Below are positions 18,598 through 26,722 of a stretch of 64,000 bases of DNA, one piece after another (the stretch's first letter is position 1; each line of letters opens with the position of its first letter). Source of the DNA: Thermaerobacter marianensis. GTDB taxonomy: Bacteria; Bacillota; Sulfobacillia; DVGY01. The notes under the pieces were generated by a model. That model searched no databases. It was not told where the DNA came from and saw only the letters and a list, made by a program, of their open reading frames with translations. A program made the position numbers and the translations under genes. The stretch spans positions 1-64,000 of the forward strand of contig DYGY01000004.1 of assembly GCA_020724425.1 (NCBI GenBank), given 5' to 3'.

Positions 18598-19782
18598 GTG
18601 GGGTGGTCTGGTTTGGGTGATAAGAAGCTAATTGTTGGTGGAACTATAGTGACGGGTTTTGAGGTTATACAGGGTGGTTTTGTGCTCATTGAAGGGCAGA
18701 AGATTGTGGATGCGGGGAGGATTGATCAGCTACCTGATACCGATGCGAGGGTTATCATGGTTCCTAGTGGCTATCTGGTGATGCCGGGATTTATTGATAT
18801 GCATGTGCATGGGGCGCTGGGTGCTGATGTTATGGATGGCAGGGATGCCCTAGAGGTTATTTCAACTGCTTTAGCTGCTGAAGGAGTTACTGGTTTCCTT
18901 CCTACTGTTATGACTGATAGCGAAGAAAAGATTAGCAGAGCTTTGAGTGGTGTTGGTAGTGTGGATGGGGCTGAGGTTCTAGGGATTCATCTGGAGGGTC
19001 CTTTTATTAATAGGGCTAAGGCCGGTGCACAACCGGTTGAGTATATCAGGAAGTATGATAAAGAGCTTTTTAGAGAGTGGCAGATGACAGCTGCCGGGAT
19101 GATTAAACTGATTACTGTAGCTCCAGAGACCGATGTTTCCATGGTGAGGGAATTGGTTTCTGAAGGAGTTATTGTTTCAGCAGGTCATACAGATGCTACA
19201 TATCTTGAGATGATTCAGGCGATTGATCAAGGAGTTAGTCATGTGACTCATCTCTTTAATGGGATGAGGGGGATGCATCATCGGGAACCAGGGATTGTTG
19301 GGGCTTCATTGTTAGATAAAAGGGTTCAGGTTGAGATAATTTATGATGGGATTCATGTACGGGATGAGATGGTAGAACTAGTTTATCGCTTGAAGGGTAG
19401 TGAGGGAATAATCCTAGTTACTGATGGGATGAGGGCTAAGGGGCTTAGTGATGGGGAGTATGAGTTAGCAGGACAAAAGGTGGTTGTTAGAAACAAAGAA
19501 GCAAGGTTAGAATCGGGTGTGCTTGCTGGTAGCACTTTGAGGATGAATGAGGCTGTTAGGAGAGCTAGCTCTTTAGGTGATTTAGCGGATCTAGTACGGA
19601 TGTCATCATTAAATGCAGCTATCAAGTTAGGGATAGAGAAGCGTAAGGGGAGTATTGAGAGAGGCAAGGATGCTGATCTTGTCATTGTGGATTCAGAGTT
19701 TGGGGTCTGGAAGACTTATTGTCGTGGAGATGAGGTATATGATGCAGGTGCTATGGGTAAGTGGTTATCAGGAACTATCTGA
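18598..19782 (+). CDS. nagA: N-acetylglucosamine-6-phosphate deacetylase
   Basis: PGFIDMHVHGALGADVMDG, LGIHLEGPFINRAKAGAQP, SAGHTDA, THLFNGMRGMHHREPG. Start may be the TTG at 18613 behind GGGGTGG. Confidence 0.93.
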   Translation: MGWSGLGDKKLIVGGTIVTGFEVIQGGFVLIEGQKIVDAGRIDQLPDTDARVIMVPSGYLVMPGFIDMHVHGALGADVMDGRDALEVISTALAAEGVTGFLPTVMTDSEEKISRALSGVGSVDGAEVLGIHLEGPFINRAKAGAQPVEYIRKYDKELFREWQMTAAGMIKLITVAPETDVSMVRELVSEGVIVSAGHTDATYLEMIQAIDQGVSHVTHLFNGMRGMHHREPGIVGASLLDKRVQVEIIYDGIHVRDEMVELVYRLKGSEGIILVTDGMRAKGLSDGEYELAGQKVVVRNKEARLESGVLAGSTLRMNEAVRRASSLGDLADLVRMSSLNAAIKLGIEKRKGSIERGKDADLVIVDSEFGVWKTYCRGDEVYDAGAMGKWLSGTI

Positions 19783-20482
19783 GTTGGTTGCTGAACATAT
19801 ATATAGGTCCATAGAAGAGAAGCCAGAGGCTAACTGGGGTCTGGCAACCGGGTCTAGTTTTGTAGGTACCTATAGATTGTTAGTGGAGAAGCATAGGCCT
19901 AGACCATTAGATCTAGAGGGTATTAGGACATTTAATCTTGATGAGTATGTGGGGTTAGATGGTTCCTCTCCGTATAGTTTTCGGTACTTTATGAACAGGT
20001 CTTTATTCTATCCATTGGGGTTGGATTTAGGGCAGACTAATATCCCTAATGGAATGGCCAAGGACTTGGAGCTAGAGTGTAAACGGTATGAAGAAAAAAT
20101 TGAAGCTTCTGGGCGAATAGATTATCAGTTGCTCGGAGTGGGTGTAAATGGCCATATAGGCTTTAATGAGCCGGGGACTGAGTTTAGTAGCAGGACACAT
20201 GTGGCAAGGTTGACTGAGTCAACTAGAAGGGCTAATTCAAGGTTTTTTGGCAGTATTGAGAGTGTCCCCACTCATGCCATTACTATGGGTATAGGTAGCA
20301 TAATGAGGGCTAGGGAGATAATTCTTGTGGTTAGTGGAGATGGGAAAGAAGAGGTTGTGCAACAATTGCTAGGGCATCAGGTTGTAAGCAAAAGATGGCC
20401 AGTTACAATCTTAAAGAAACATCCCAAGGTAACAGTTATTGTAGATGAAAGCCTTGTGTCAGAGAGGGTGGGTGTTGGATGA
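19742..20482 (+). CDS. nagB: Glucosamine-6-phosphate deaminase
   Basis: LATGSSFVGTYRLL, FNLDEYVGLDGSSPYSFRYFMN, GVGVNGHIGFNEPGTEFSSRTHV. ATG at 19742 overlaps the nagA end. Confidence 0.93.
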   Translation: MQVLWVSGYQELSELVAEHIYRSIEEKPEANWGLATGSSFVGTYRLLVEKHRPRPLDLEGIRTFNLDEYVGLDGSSPYSFRYFMNRSLFYPLGLDLGQTNIPNGMAKDLELECKRYEEKIEASGRIDYQLLGVGVNGHIGFNEPGTEFSSRTHVARLTESTRRANSRFFGSIESVPTHAITMGIGSIMRAREIILVVSGDGKEEVVQQLLGHQVVSKRWPVTILKKHPKVTVIVDESLVSERVGVG

Positions 20483-21201
20483 TAAATAAGAGTTCGCCGA
20501 TTCCAATTTACTTTCAATTAGAGGAACTATTAAGAACAGCAGTTGAGAATGGGGAATTGATTCCCGGTCAGTTGATTCCTTCAGAAAGGGAGTTAGCTGA
20601 GAAATATGATATTAGTCGTATGACTGTACGGCAGGCCATTAATAATCTGGTTAATCAGGGTCTTCTAGTGAGGGAACAGGGCAAGGGCACTTTTGTGGCC
20701 GATAAGAAGATTGAGCAACCCTTAATGACTCTTACCAGTTTCTCTGAGGATATGCGGAGCAGGGGTCTTGTACCTGGGACAGAGATTAGGGAGTTTGAGG
20801 TTATTTCGGCATCTATGCGCGAGAGCATGGAGTTACAGATAGAAGAGAGTGAACCTATTTATCGGGTAAGCAGGGTCAGGTTAGCTGATGCAGAGCCGAT
20901 GGCTTATGAGATTCTGTTCTTGCCCAAGAGTATTTTTCCAGAGATCACTGAAGCCACTATTAGCAGCTCTTTCTACAAGTATGTGGAAAAGGAGCTGGGA
21001 ATGAAGATTGAAAGAGCAAGACAGACTTTAGAGCCTGCCTTAGCAACAGACATTGAGAGTGAGTTTCTTAATGTAAAGAAGGGTTCTCCTGTACTACTGA
21101 TGAGGAGAACTAGTTATCTAAGTAATGGTAGGCCGTTTGAGTATGTTAAGTCAGTCTACCGTGGAGATAGATACAAGTTCATCACTGAAATGAAGAGATA
21201 G
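20479..21201 (+). CDS. GntR-family (HutC/UTRA) transcriptional regulator, NagR-like
   Basis: N-terminal wHTH PSERELAEKYDISRMTVRQAINNLVNQGLLVREQGKGTFV plus UTRA domain. Confidence 0.9.
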   Translation: MINKSSPIPIYFQLEELLRTAVENGELIPGQLIPSERELAEKYDISRMTVRQAINNLVNQGLLVREQGKGTFVADKKIEQPLMTLTSFSEDMRSRGLVPGTEIREFEVISASMRESMELQIEESEPIYRVSRVRLADAEPMAYEILFLPKSIFPEITEATISSSFYKYVEKELGMKIERARQTLEPALATDIESEFLNVKKGSPVLLMRRTSYLSNGRPFEYVKSVYRGDRYKFITEMKR

Positions 21202-21211
21202 GTGATAGTTA

Positions 21212-21652
21212 ATGAGGTTCTTAGATGAGAAATTGGTAGAGTTAGGTGCTGTCGTGAAGACCCCTCAAGAAGCAATAAGAAGGGCTGGATTCTTGCTGGT
21301 TCAAGAGGGAATTATCAAAGAGGAATACGTTCTAGCAATGGTTGATAGTTATGAAAAACAGGGACCCTATATTGTTTTAGCTCCTGGTATTGCTATGCCT
21401 CATGCCAGGCCGGAAATGGGGGTTAACTCTCCTGGAGTGTCTCTTGTTCAGTTAGCTACACCTGTTGAGTTTGGTCATTCAAGTAATGACCCGGTTTACC
21501 TGGTAGTGGCTTTAGCTGGATCTACTAGTGAAGAACATGTGGGTATTTTGCAAAGACTGTCTTTGGTGTTAGGTAATCAGGATAAGGTTGATGGATTAAA
21601 AAGCGCAGTGAGCTATAAGGAAATTCAAAAGATAGTGGAGGGATTGGTATGA
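21212..21652 (+). CDS. PTS sugar transporter subunit IIA (UlaC/fructose-mannitol type)
   Basis: YIVLAPGIAMPHARPEMGVNSPGVSLVQL phosphorylation site. Confidence 0.9.
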   Translation: MRFLDEKLVELGAVVKTPQEAIRRAGFLLVQEGIIKEEYVLAMVDSYEKQGPYIVLAPGIAMPHARPEMGVNSPGVSLVQLATPVEFGHSSNDPVYLVVALAGSTSEEHVGILQRLSLVLGNQDKVDGLKSAVSYKEIQKIVEGLV

Positions 21653-21921
21653 AGATACTGGCTGTATGTGGTCTTGGGCAGGGAACAAGTCTAATTTTGA
21701 GGATGAGTATAGAGACAGTCTTAAGTGAAAAGGGAGTGGTAGCTGATGTAGACCATATGGATGTTTCTTTAGCAGCAGGAACAGACGCCGATTACATTGT
21801 TACTAGCAACGAGTTGGCGCAGAACCTGAGGAATCATCGTGCCAAGGTCATCGTGGTAAACAACTACTTTGACAAGAAAGAGGTTGAAACTGCGCTACAG
21901 GAGGTATTTGAAAAACTCTAA
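21649..21921 (+). CDS. PTS sugar transporter subunit IIB (ascorbate/Ula type)
   Basis: MKILAVCGLGQGTSLILRMSIE, N-terminal phosphocysteine motif. Confidence 0.88.
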   Translation: MKILAVCGLGQGTSLILRMSIETVLSEKGVVADVDHMDVSLAAGTDADYIVTSNELAQNLRNHRAKVIVVNNYFDKKEVETALQEVFEKL

Positions 21922-21936
21922 AAGGGGAGAGAGCAA

Positions 21937-23232
21937 ATGCAATTTGTCGAGTGGTTAGCTACTAATGTTTTTGGGCAACCGGCAATTCTACTTGGATTGA
22001 TTGTTCTGTTAGGTCTTGTTTTGCAGAGAAAAACCTTTAGCCAGACAATGAGTGGAACTCTTAAAGCTGTAATTGGCTTTATCATTATTGGTGCTGGTGC
22101 TGGAATTATTGTAAACTCTCTTTTGATCTTCCAACCCATGTGGAAAGAGGTATTTAACCTTGAAACTCAGGCACTAGGGAGCTTTATGGGTCAAGAGGGT
22201 TTTATGGCCAAGTATGGAGGAGCGGTTGCTCTGGCTATGACTCTAGGTTTTCTTCTGAATGTGTTGCTTGCTAGAATTACGCCTCTTAAATATATCTATC
22301 TGACTGGACATATGATGTTCTGGACAGCAGTTATTTTTGCAGGTGTTGTTGTAACGTCTGTCGGTGAAGTTGATACTCTTAAGTTAGCATTGTTTCTAGC
22401 AGTGATCTTAGGTATATACTGGACGGTTCAGCCGGCCTTAACCCAACCTTTTATGAGAAAAATTATGGGTCATGATGAGATTGCTTTAGGTCACACTTCT
22501 GCTTCTGCCGCCTTATTAGGTGCTCTGATGGGCTATCTGTTTGGAAATAAGGAGCAGGATTCAGAGAAGTTACAGGTACCTAAAGGTTTGGAGTTCTTGC
22601 GTGATTCTAATGTAGTCACTGCTTTAACGATGGGTATTCTGTTCCTGGTAGGTGCAATTATCTTGTCTACTAAGGATACACCCGGGGCTCAGGAATTAAT
22701 AGCCATGTCTGGGGACCAGAGCTTTTTGATGTATTCTTTAATGCAGGCCGTTACCTTTGCAGCAGGTATTGCTGTAGTCTTGATGGGTGTTCGTATGTTT
22801 GTTGGTGAGATGGTTCCTGCTTTCCGCGGCATTGCCACCAAGTTAGTACCTGGAGCAAGACCAGCACTTGATGTTCCGGTTATCTATCCGGCTGCACCTA
22901 ATGCAGTTATTCTAGGTTTCCTTGGTGCTTTTGTTGGTGCCTTGATTTGGCTTGTCGTACTGGGTAATACTGTGGGATATGTCTTTGTACCAACAATGAT
23001 TGTATTGTTCTTCCATGGTGCTGCTGCTGGTGTTTTCGGTAATGTCACTGGTGGTGTTAGAGGAGCTGTGTTAGGTGGTTTTATGACAGCCACTTTGGTA
23101 GCTTGGGGTCAGTACTTCATGGTTACCTTCTTGATTCATGACACAATTCCGGATACTGCCATGTGGGCTGCAGACTCGGATATGTTTATTCTTGGACCAC
23201 TTGTAAGTCTGCTAGCCAAGTTATTCTTCTAA
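21937..23232 (+). CDS. PTS sugar transporter subunit IIC (ascorbate/UlaA type)
   Basis: Multi-TM; LLGLVLQRKTFSQTMSGTLKAVIGFIIIGAGAGIIV typical of the UlaA/SgaT family. Confidence 0.92.
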   Translation: MQFVEWLATNVFGQPAILLGLIVLLGLVLQRKTFSQTMSGTLKAVIGFIIIGAGAGIIVNSLLIFQPMWKEVFNLETQALGSFMGQEGFMAKYGGAVALAMTLGFLLNVLLARITPLKYIYLTGHMMFWTAVIFAGVVVTSVGEVDTLKLALFLAVILGIYWTVQPALTQPFMRKIMGHDEIALGHTSASAALLGALMGYLFGNKEQDSEKLQVPKGLEFLRDSNVVTALTMGILFLVGAIILSTKDTPGAQELIAMSGDQSFLMYSLMQAVTFAAGIAVVLMGVRMFVGEMVPAFRGIATKLVPGARPALDVPVIYPAAPNAVILGFLGAFVGALIWLVVLGNTVGYVFVPTMIVLFFHGAAAGVFGNVTGGVRGAVLGGFMTATLVAWGQYFMVTFLIHDTIPDTAMWAADSDMFILGPLVSLLAKLFF

Positions 23233-23240
23233 AATTGTAA

Positions 23241-23270
23241 GGAAGAAAGGGCTTTTTGGCCCTTTCTTCC
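23241..23270 (+). promoter_or_regulatory. Intercistronic stem-loop between IIC and the lactonase gene
   Basis: GGAAGAAAGGGC-TTTTTG-GCCCTTTCTTCC, 12-bp perfect stem without a T-tail. Confidence 0.6.
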
Positions 23271-23287
23271 AACCATTTGGCGGTGGG

Positions 23288-24280
23288 ATGATGAGTTTTG
23301 TTAGAACTATGCTGGCTGATATTGATCCTTCAGAGTTAGGTTTCACCTATACTCATGAGCACCTAGTTTGCAAACCACCATACTGGGTTGAAAAAGGTGA
23401 AGCTGATCTATTGTTAGATAATCCTGAGTTAACAAGGTTAGAGGTCTTAGATTTTAAGGCTCTCGGTGGTGAGTCTATTGTTGATGCGACTGCTGTAGAC
23501 TATGGTCGCAATGTGAAGGCCGTTTATGAAATTGCTATTAGTACCGGGGTTAATATTATTGGAACTGCCGGGTTTAATAAGGGGATTTTATGGTCTGCAA
23601 GGCTTCCTGAAAGAATTAAGGAGTTTGTAGGTAGTTATGATACCTATAATCATTGGATTGAGAGTGCTAGTTTGGATGAGCTTGTTGGTTATATTGTAAA
23701 CGAAGTTACTGAGGGTCTTGAAGCTACCAGTATCAAAGCCGGACAGATTAAATTTGGTACAAGCTATAACTCAATTAAACCGTTGGAGGTTAAGACATTA
23801 AGAGCAGCAGCAAGGGCTCATTTGGAGACTAATGCGCCTCTAACAGCTCATACAGAAGCAGGTACAATGGCTTTGGAGCAGATAGATTTGTTAAAGGCAG
23901 AAGGGATAGATCTTTCTTCTATATCTTTTGGTCATATGGATCGTAACCTTGATCCCTTTTATCATGAGGAGATTGCTAAGACTGGTGCCTATCTCTCTTT
24001 TGATGGTGTTGGTAAGGTGAAGTATGGGCCTGAGAGTGACAGGATAGCTGCAATTATTGATCTGGTGAGGAAGGGGTATGAAGATCAGATACTGATAAGT
24101 GGGGATATGGCCAGAAAATCATACTACAAACACTATGACTATGGGTTGGGTTTTGAGTATATTATCAGCAAATGGATTCCTCGCTTCCTTGTTGAAGCGG
24201 ACAGAGCGGGGTTTGATGGAGAAGTATTGGTGGATAAGTTCTTTAGGGTCAATTCAGCACGGTGTTTATCTTTTAAGTAA
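23288..24280 (+). CDS. Phosphotriesterase-family protein (cog1735 sugar-phosphate lactonase-like)
   Basis: YTHEHLVC (HxH), IKAGQIKFGTSY (Lys), AHTEAGTMA, FGHMDRNLD, LISGDMARKSYYKHYDYG. Confidence 0.88.
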   Translation: MMSFVRTMLADIDPSELGFTYTHEHLVCKPPYWVEKGEADLLLDNPELTRLEVLDFKALGGESIVDATAVDYGRNVKAVYEIAISTGVNIIGTAGFNKGILWSARLPERIKEFVGSYDTYNHWIESASLDELVGYIVNEVTEGLEATSIKAGQIKFGTSYNSIKPLEVKTLRAAARAHLETNAPLTAHTEAGTMALEQIDLLKAEGIDLSSISFGHMDRNLDPFYHEEIAKTGAYLSFDGVGKVKYGPESDRIAAIIDLVRKGYEDQILISGDMARKSYYKHYDYGLGFEYIISKWIPRFLVEADRAGFDGEVLVDKFFRVNSARCLSFK

Positions 24281-24292
24281 GGGGAGAGAGAA

Positions 24293-25021
24293 TTGCTATA
24301 TCAACAGAAGACTTCTGAAGATATTAAGAACAAATCTAAAGATTCCCCAGTCATTCTACCTGTTGGTGCTGTTGAGGCTCATGGACCTCATTTACCTTTA
24401 GGGACTGATAGTATGCTGGCTGAAAAACTGGCAATTATGCTGGCAAGAAGGGTAGGAGGGGTAGTCTTACCCGTATTACCGTATGGTCAGGTTTGGAGTC
24501 TTAAGGATTTCCCTGGAAGTATTAGTATCAGTGATAACTCGTTGATTAACATGGTCTATGATATCGGGTTGGGTGTATTTGAACAGGGGTTCAAATACTA
24601 TGTCATTGTTAATGGCCATTTGGGGAACAGTCTGGCACTTAATCAAACTGCCAGACTGCTATATAGGGACTGTCCTGACCTAAAGGTCTATGTTTTTACC
24701 TATCCTGGACTTGAAGAAATTGCATCTAGAGTGTGTGAGAGTCCTCGTTTGAGTAGTTCATTTTTTCATGCTGAGGAAATAGAGACATCTTTGATGTTGT
24801 ATTTATGTGCACAGGAAGTTGATATGTCTAGAGCGATTAGGGATATACCGGTAATACCTGAGCAGATAGCATATACTCCGATTCCTTGGAGTAAGTTCTC
24901 AAAGACTGCTGTTTTAGGTGACGCCACTCTAGCGAGCAGGGAAAAGGGAGAACAGATCGCTTTATACTGTCTTGACAGGATGGTCGAGATATTAGAGGGT
25001 GACAAAGATGAAGAAGATTGA
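24293..25021 (+). CDS. Creatininase-family amidohydrolase
   Basis: ILPVGAVEAHGPHLPLGTDS, VNGHLGNSLAL, FHAEEIETSLML. Confidence 0.9.
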   Translation: MLYQQKTSEDIKNKSKDSPVILPVGAVEAHGPHLPLGTDSMLAEKLAIMLARRVGGVVLPVLPYGQVWSLKDFPGSISISDNSLINMVYDIGLGVFEQGFKYYVIVNGHLGNSLALNQTARLLYRDCPDLKVYVFTYPGLEEIASRVCESPRLSSSFFHAEEIETSLMLYLCAQEVDMSRAIRDIPVIPEQIAYTPIPWSKFSKTAVLGDATLASREKGEQIALYCLDRMVEILEGDKDEED

Positions 25022-25703
25022 TGGTTTTCTTGTCTTTAACTTCCTAGTTAAGGATAAGGAAAATCTTGAGGAGATATTGGCTGTAACAGATTGTGTCATC
25101 CCCGGGATTGTAGCGGCTGATTTTAGTGATATCAATCTGGCTGTACAAACAATTGATGAGCTAAAGAGCCTTAGTGAAATAGTTAGTGTGGGTCTAGGTG
25201 ATGATGGTAATCCGGCTCTTTGGGAGAAGGTTCTATTGATAGCTGAACAGGCTAATCCCGGTCATCTAAACCAGCCCTTTGAGAAAAGCAGTTATGTAAA
25301 GGGGTATCTTGAGGGTAAGGGGATGCCACAGCTAGTTAATGCTTTAGTTAATCCCACAGGGAGACCAGGTCTTTTAAGGCTACCCTCGGGTATGGAGATG
25401 GAAGTTGAGAGTTTTTTAGACCTTATCAAGATTATTGGCATTGAGTCAGTAAAACTGATGCCTGCTACAGGTCATCTAGATGAGTTAAGATATCTTGCTT
25501 ACGCAGCAGCGGAAAGAGGTATTAGGGGGATAGAGCCGGCTGGAGGTATTAATGAAAGTAACGTTAGGGAGATTGTGGCTATTGGCAAGGGAAGTGGTAT
25601 CGAGTTTTTTATGCCCCATATATTTGGTTCTGTATTAGATAGGGATACAGGAAGAACTAATCCAGTTAAGGTAGGCAATATTCTTGAAGCAGTGGGGGGT
25701 TAG
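25008..25703 (+). CDS. KDGP aldolase family protein (DgaF-like)
   Basis: VSVGLGDDGNP, ALVNPTGRPGLLRLPSG, ESVKLMPATGHLDELRYLAYAAAERGIRGIEPAGGI. MKKIDGFLVF start at 25008; overlaps the creatininase gene. Confidence 0.82.
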   Translation: MKKIDGFLVFNFLVKDKENLEEILAVTDCVIPGIVAADFSDINLAVQTIDELKSLSEIVSVGLGDDGNPALWEKVLLIAEQANPGHLNQPFEKSSYVKGYLEGKGMPQLVNALVNPTGRPGLLRLPSGMEMEVESFLDLIKIIGIESVKLMPATGHLDELRYLAYAAAERGIRGIEPAGGINESNVREIVAIGKGSGIEFFMPHIFGSVLDRDTGRTNPVKVGNILEAVGG

Positions 25704-25706
25704 GTT

Positions 25707-26441
25707 ATGATTACAGAATATCTTGAAGGCATTAAAGAACTGTTGGATAGACTACAGAAGACAGAGATGAATCAATTAGAGTCGGCAGCAGGGATGGTTG
25801 CTTCGAGTCTGGCTGATGGAGGTATTGTCCATGTTTTTGGTTCAGGTCATTCTCATATTTTAGCTGAGGAGGTTTTCTTTAGGTCAGGAGGAATGGTACC
25901 TGTCAGACCTATTCTAAAGGAAGAACTTATGCTGCATAAGGGAGCTATTAGTTCATCCATGTTAGAAAGACAGAATGACTATGCAAAAGAGTTCATGAAG
26001 ACTGAGGATATCCGGTCAGAAGATGTGGTTTTTGTTATTTCGACTTCAGGGCGCAATCCGGTACCTGTAGATGTGGCTATTCTAGCTAAGGATAAGGGTG
26101 CTTATGTAATCGGGATTACCTCTTTAGAGTATAGCAATAGTCAGCCATCAAGACATAAGAGTGGTAGACATTTGCATGAGGTAGTAGACTTGGTTTTGGA
26201 CAATAAGGCACCTGAAGGTGATGCAATCCTGAGTCATAAGGATATTCCCGTGAGGTTTGGACCTAGTTCAACGATTATGGGAGCTGCCATTTTAAACAGT
26301 ATCCTTGCTCAAGCAGGATGTCTTTTAAAGGAGCAGGGACTTGAACCACCTATCTTTATCAGTGGTAATGTTGAGGGTGCTGATGAGCATAATCAAAAGC
26401 TAATAGAAAAATACCAAGGGAGAATAGAGTATTTATCCTGA
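25707..26441 (+). CDS. SIS-domain phosphosugar-binding protein (UPF0309-like)
   Basis: VHVFGSGHSHILAEEVFFRSGG, VVFVISTSGRNPVPVDVA. Confidence 0.87.
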   Translation: MITEYLEGIKELLDRLQKTEMNQLESAAGMVASSLADGGIVHVFGSGHSHILAEEVFFRSGGMVPVRPILKEELMLHKGAISSSMLERQNDYAKEFMKTEDIRSEDVVFVISTSGRNPVPVDVAILAKDKGAYVIGITSLEYSNSQPSRHKSGRHLHEVVDLVLDNKAPEGDAILSHKDIPVRFGPSSTIMGAAILNSILAQAGCLLKEQGLEPPIFISGNVEGADEHNQKLIEKYQGRIEYLS

Positions 26442-26456
26442 GTTGGGGGAGAGGTT

Positions 26457-26714
26457 ATGGTTAAGGTGCAGGTAGAGATACAACTGAAATCAGGTTTGCA
26501 TGCAAGACCGACTACTAGGCTTGTCCAGGAAGCCATGAAATATACCAGTGAGATTACCCTTGTTAAGGGTGAACGTTCTGTTAATGCTAAGAGCATGATG
26601 AGTGTGCTCAGTCTTGGAGCTACTAAGGGAGACATCATTGAACTAGAAGTATCAGGAGAAGATGAGGACCAGGCTAAAAATGCGATATTGGATATTCTCA
26701 AGAGTGAAGAGTAG
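26457..26714 (+). CDS. HPr family phosphocarrier protein (second copy)
   Basis: SGLHARPTTRLVQEA, NAKSMMSVLSLGA. Confidence 0.92.
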   Translation: MVKVQVEIQLKSGLHARPTTRLVQEAMKYTSEITLVKGERSVNAKSMMSVLSLGATKGDIIELEVSGEDEDQAKNAILDILKSEE

Positions 26715-26722
26715 GTGGTTTA

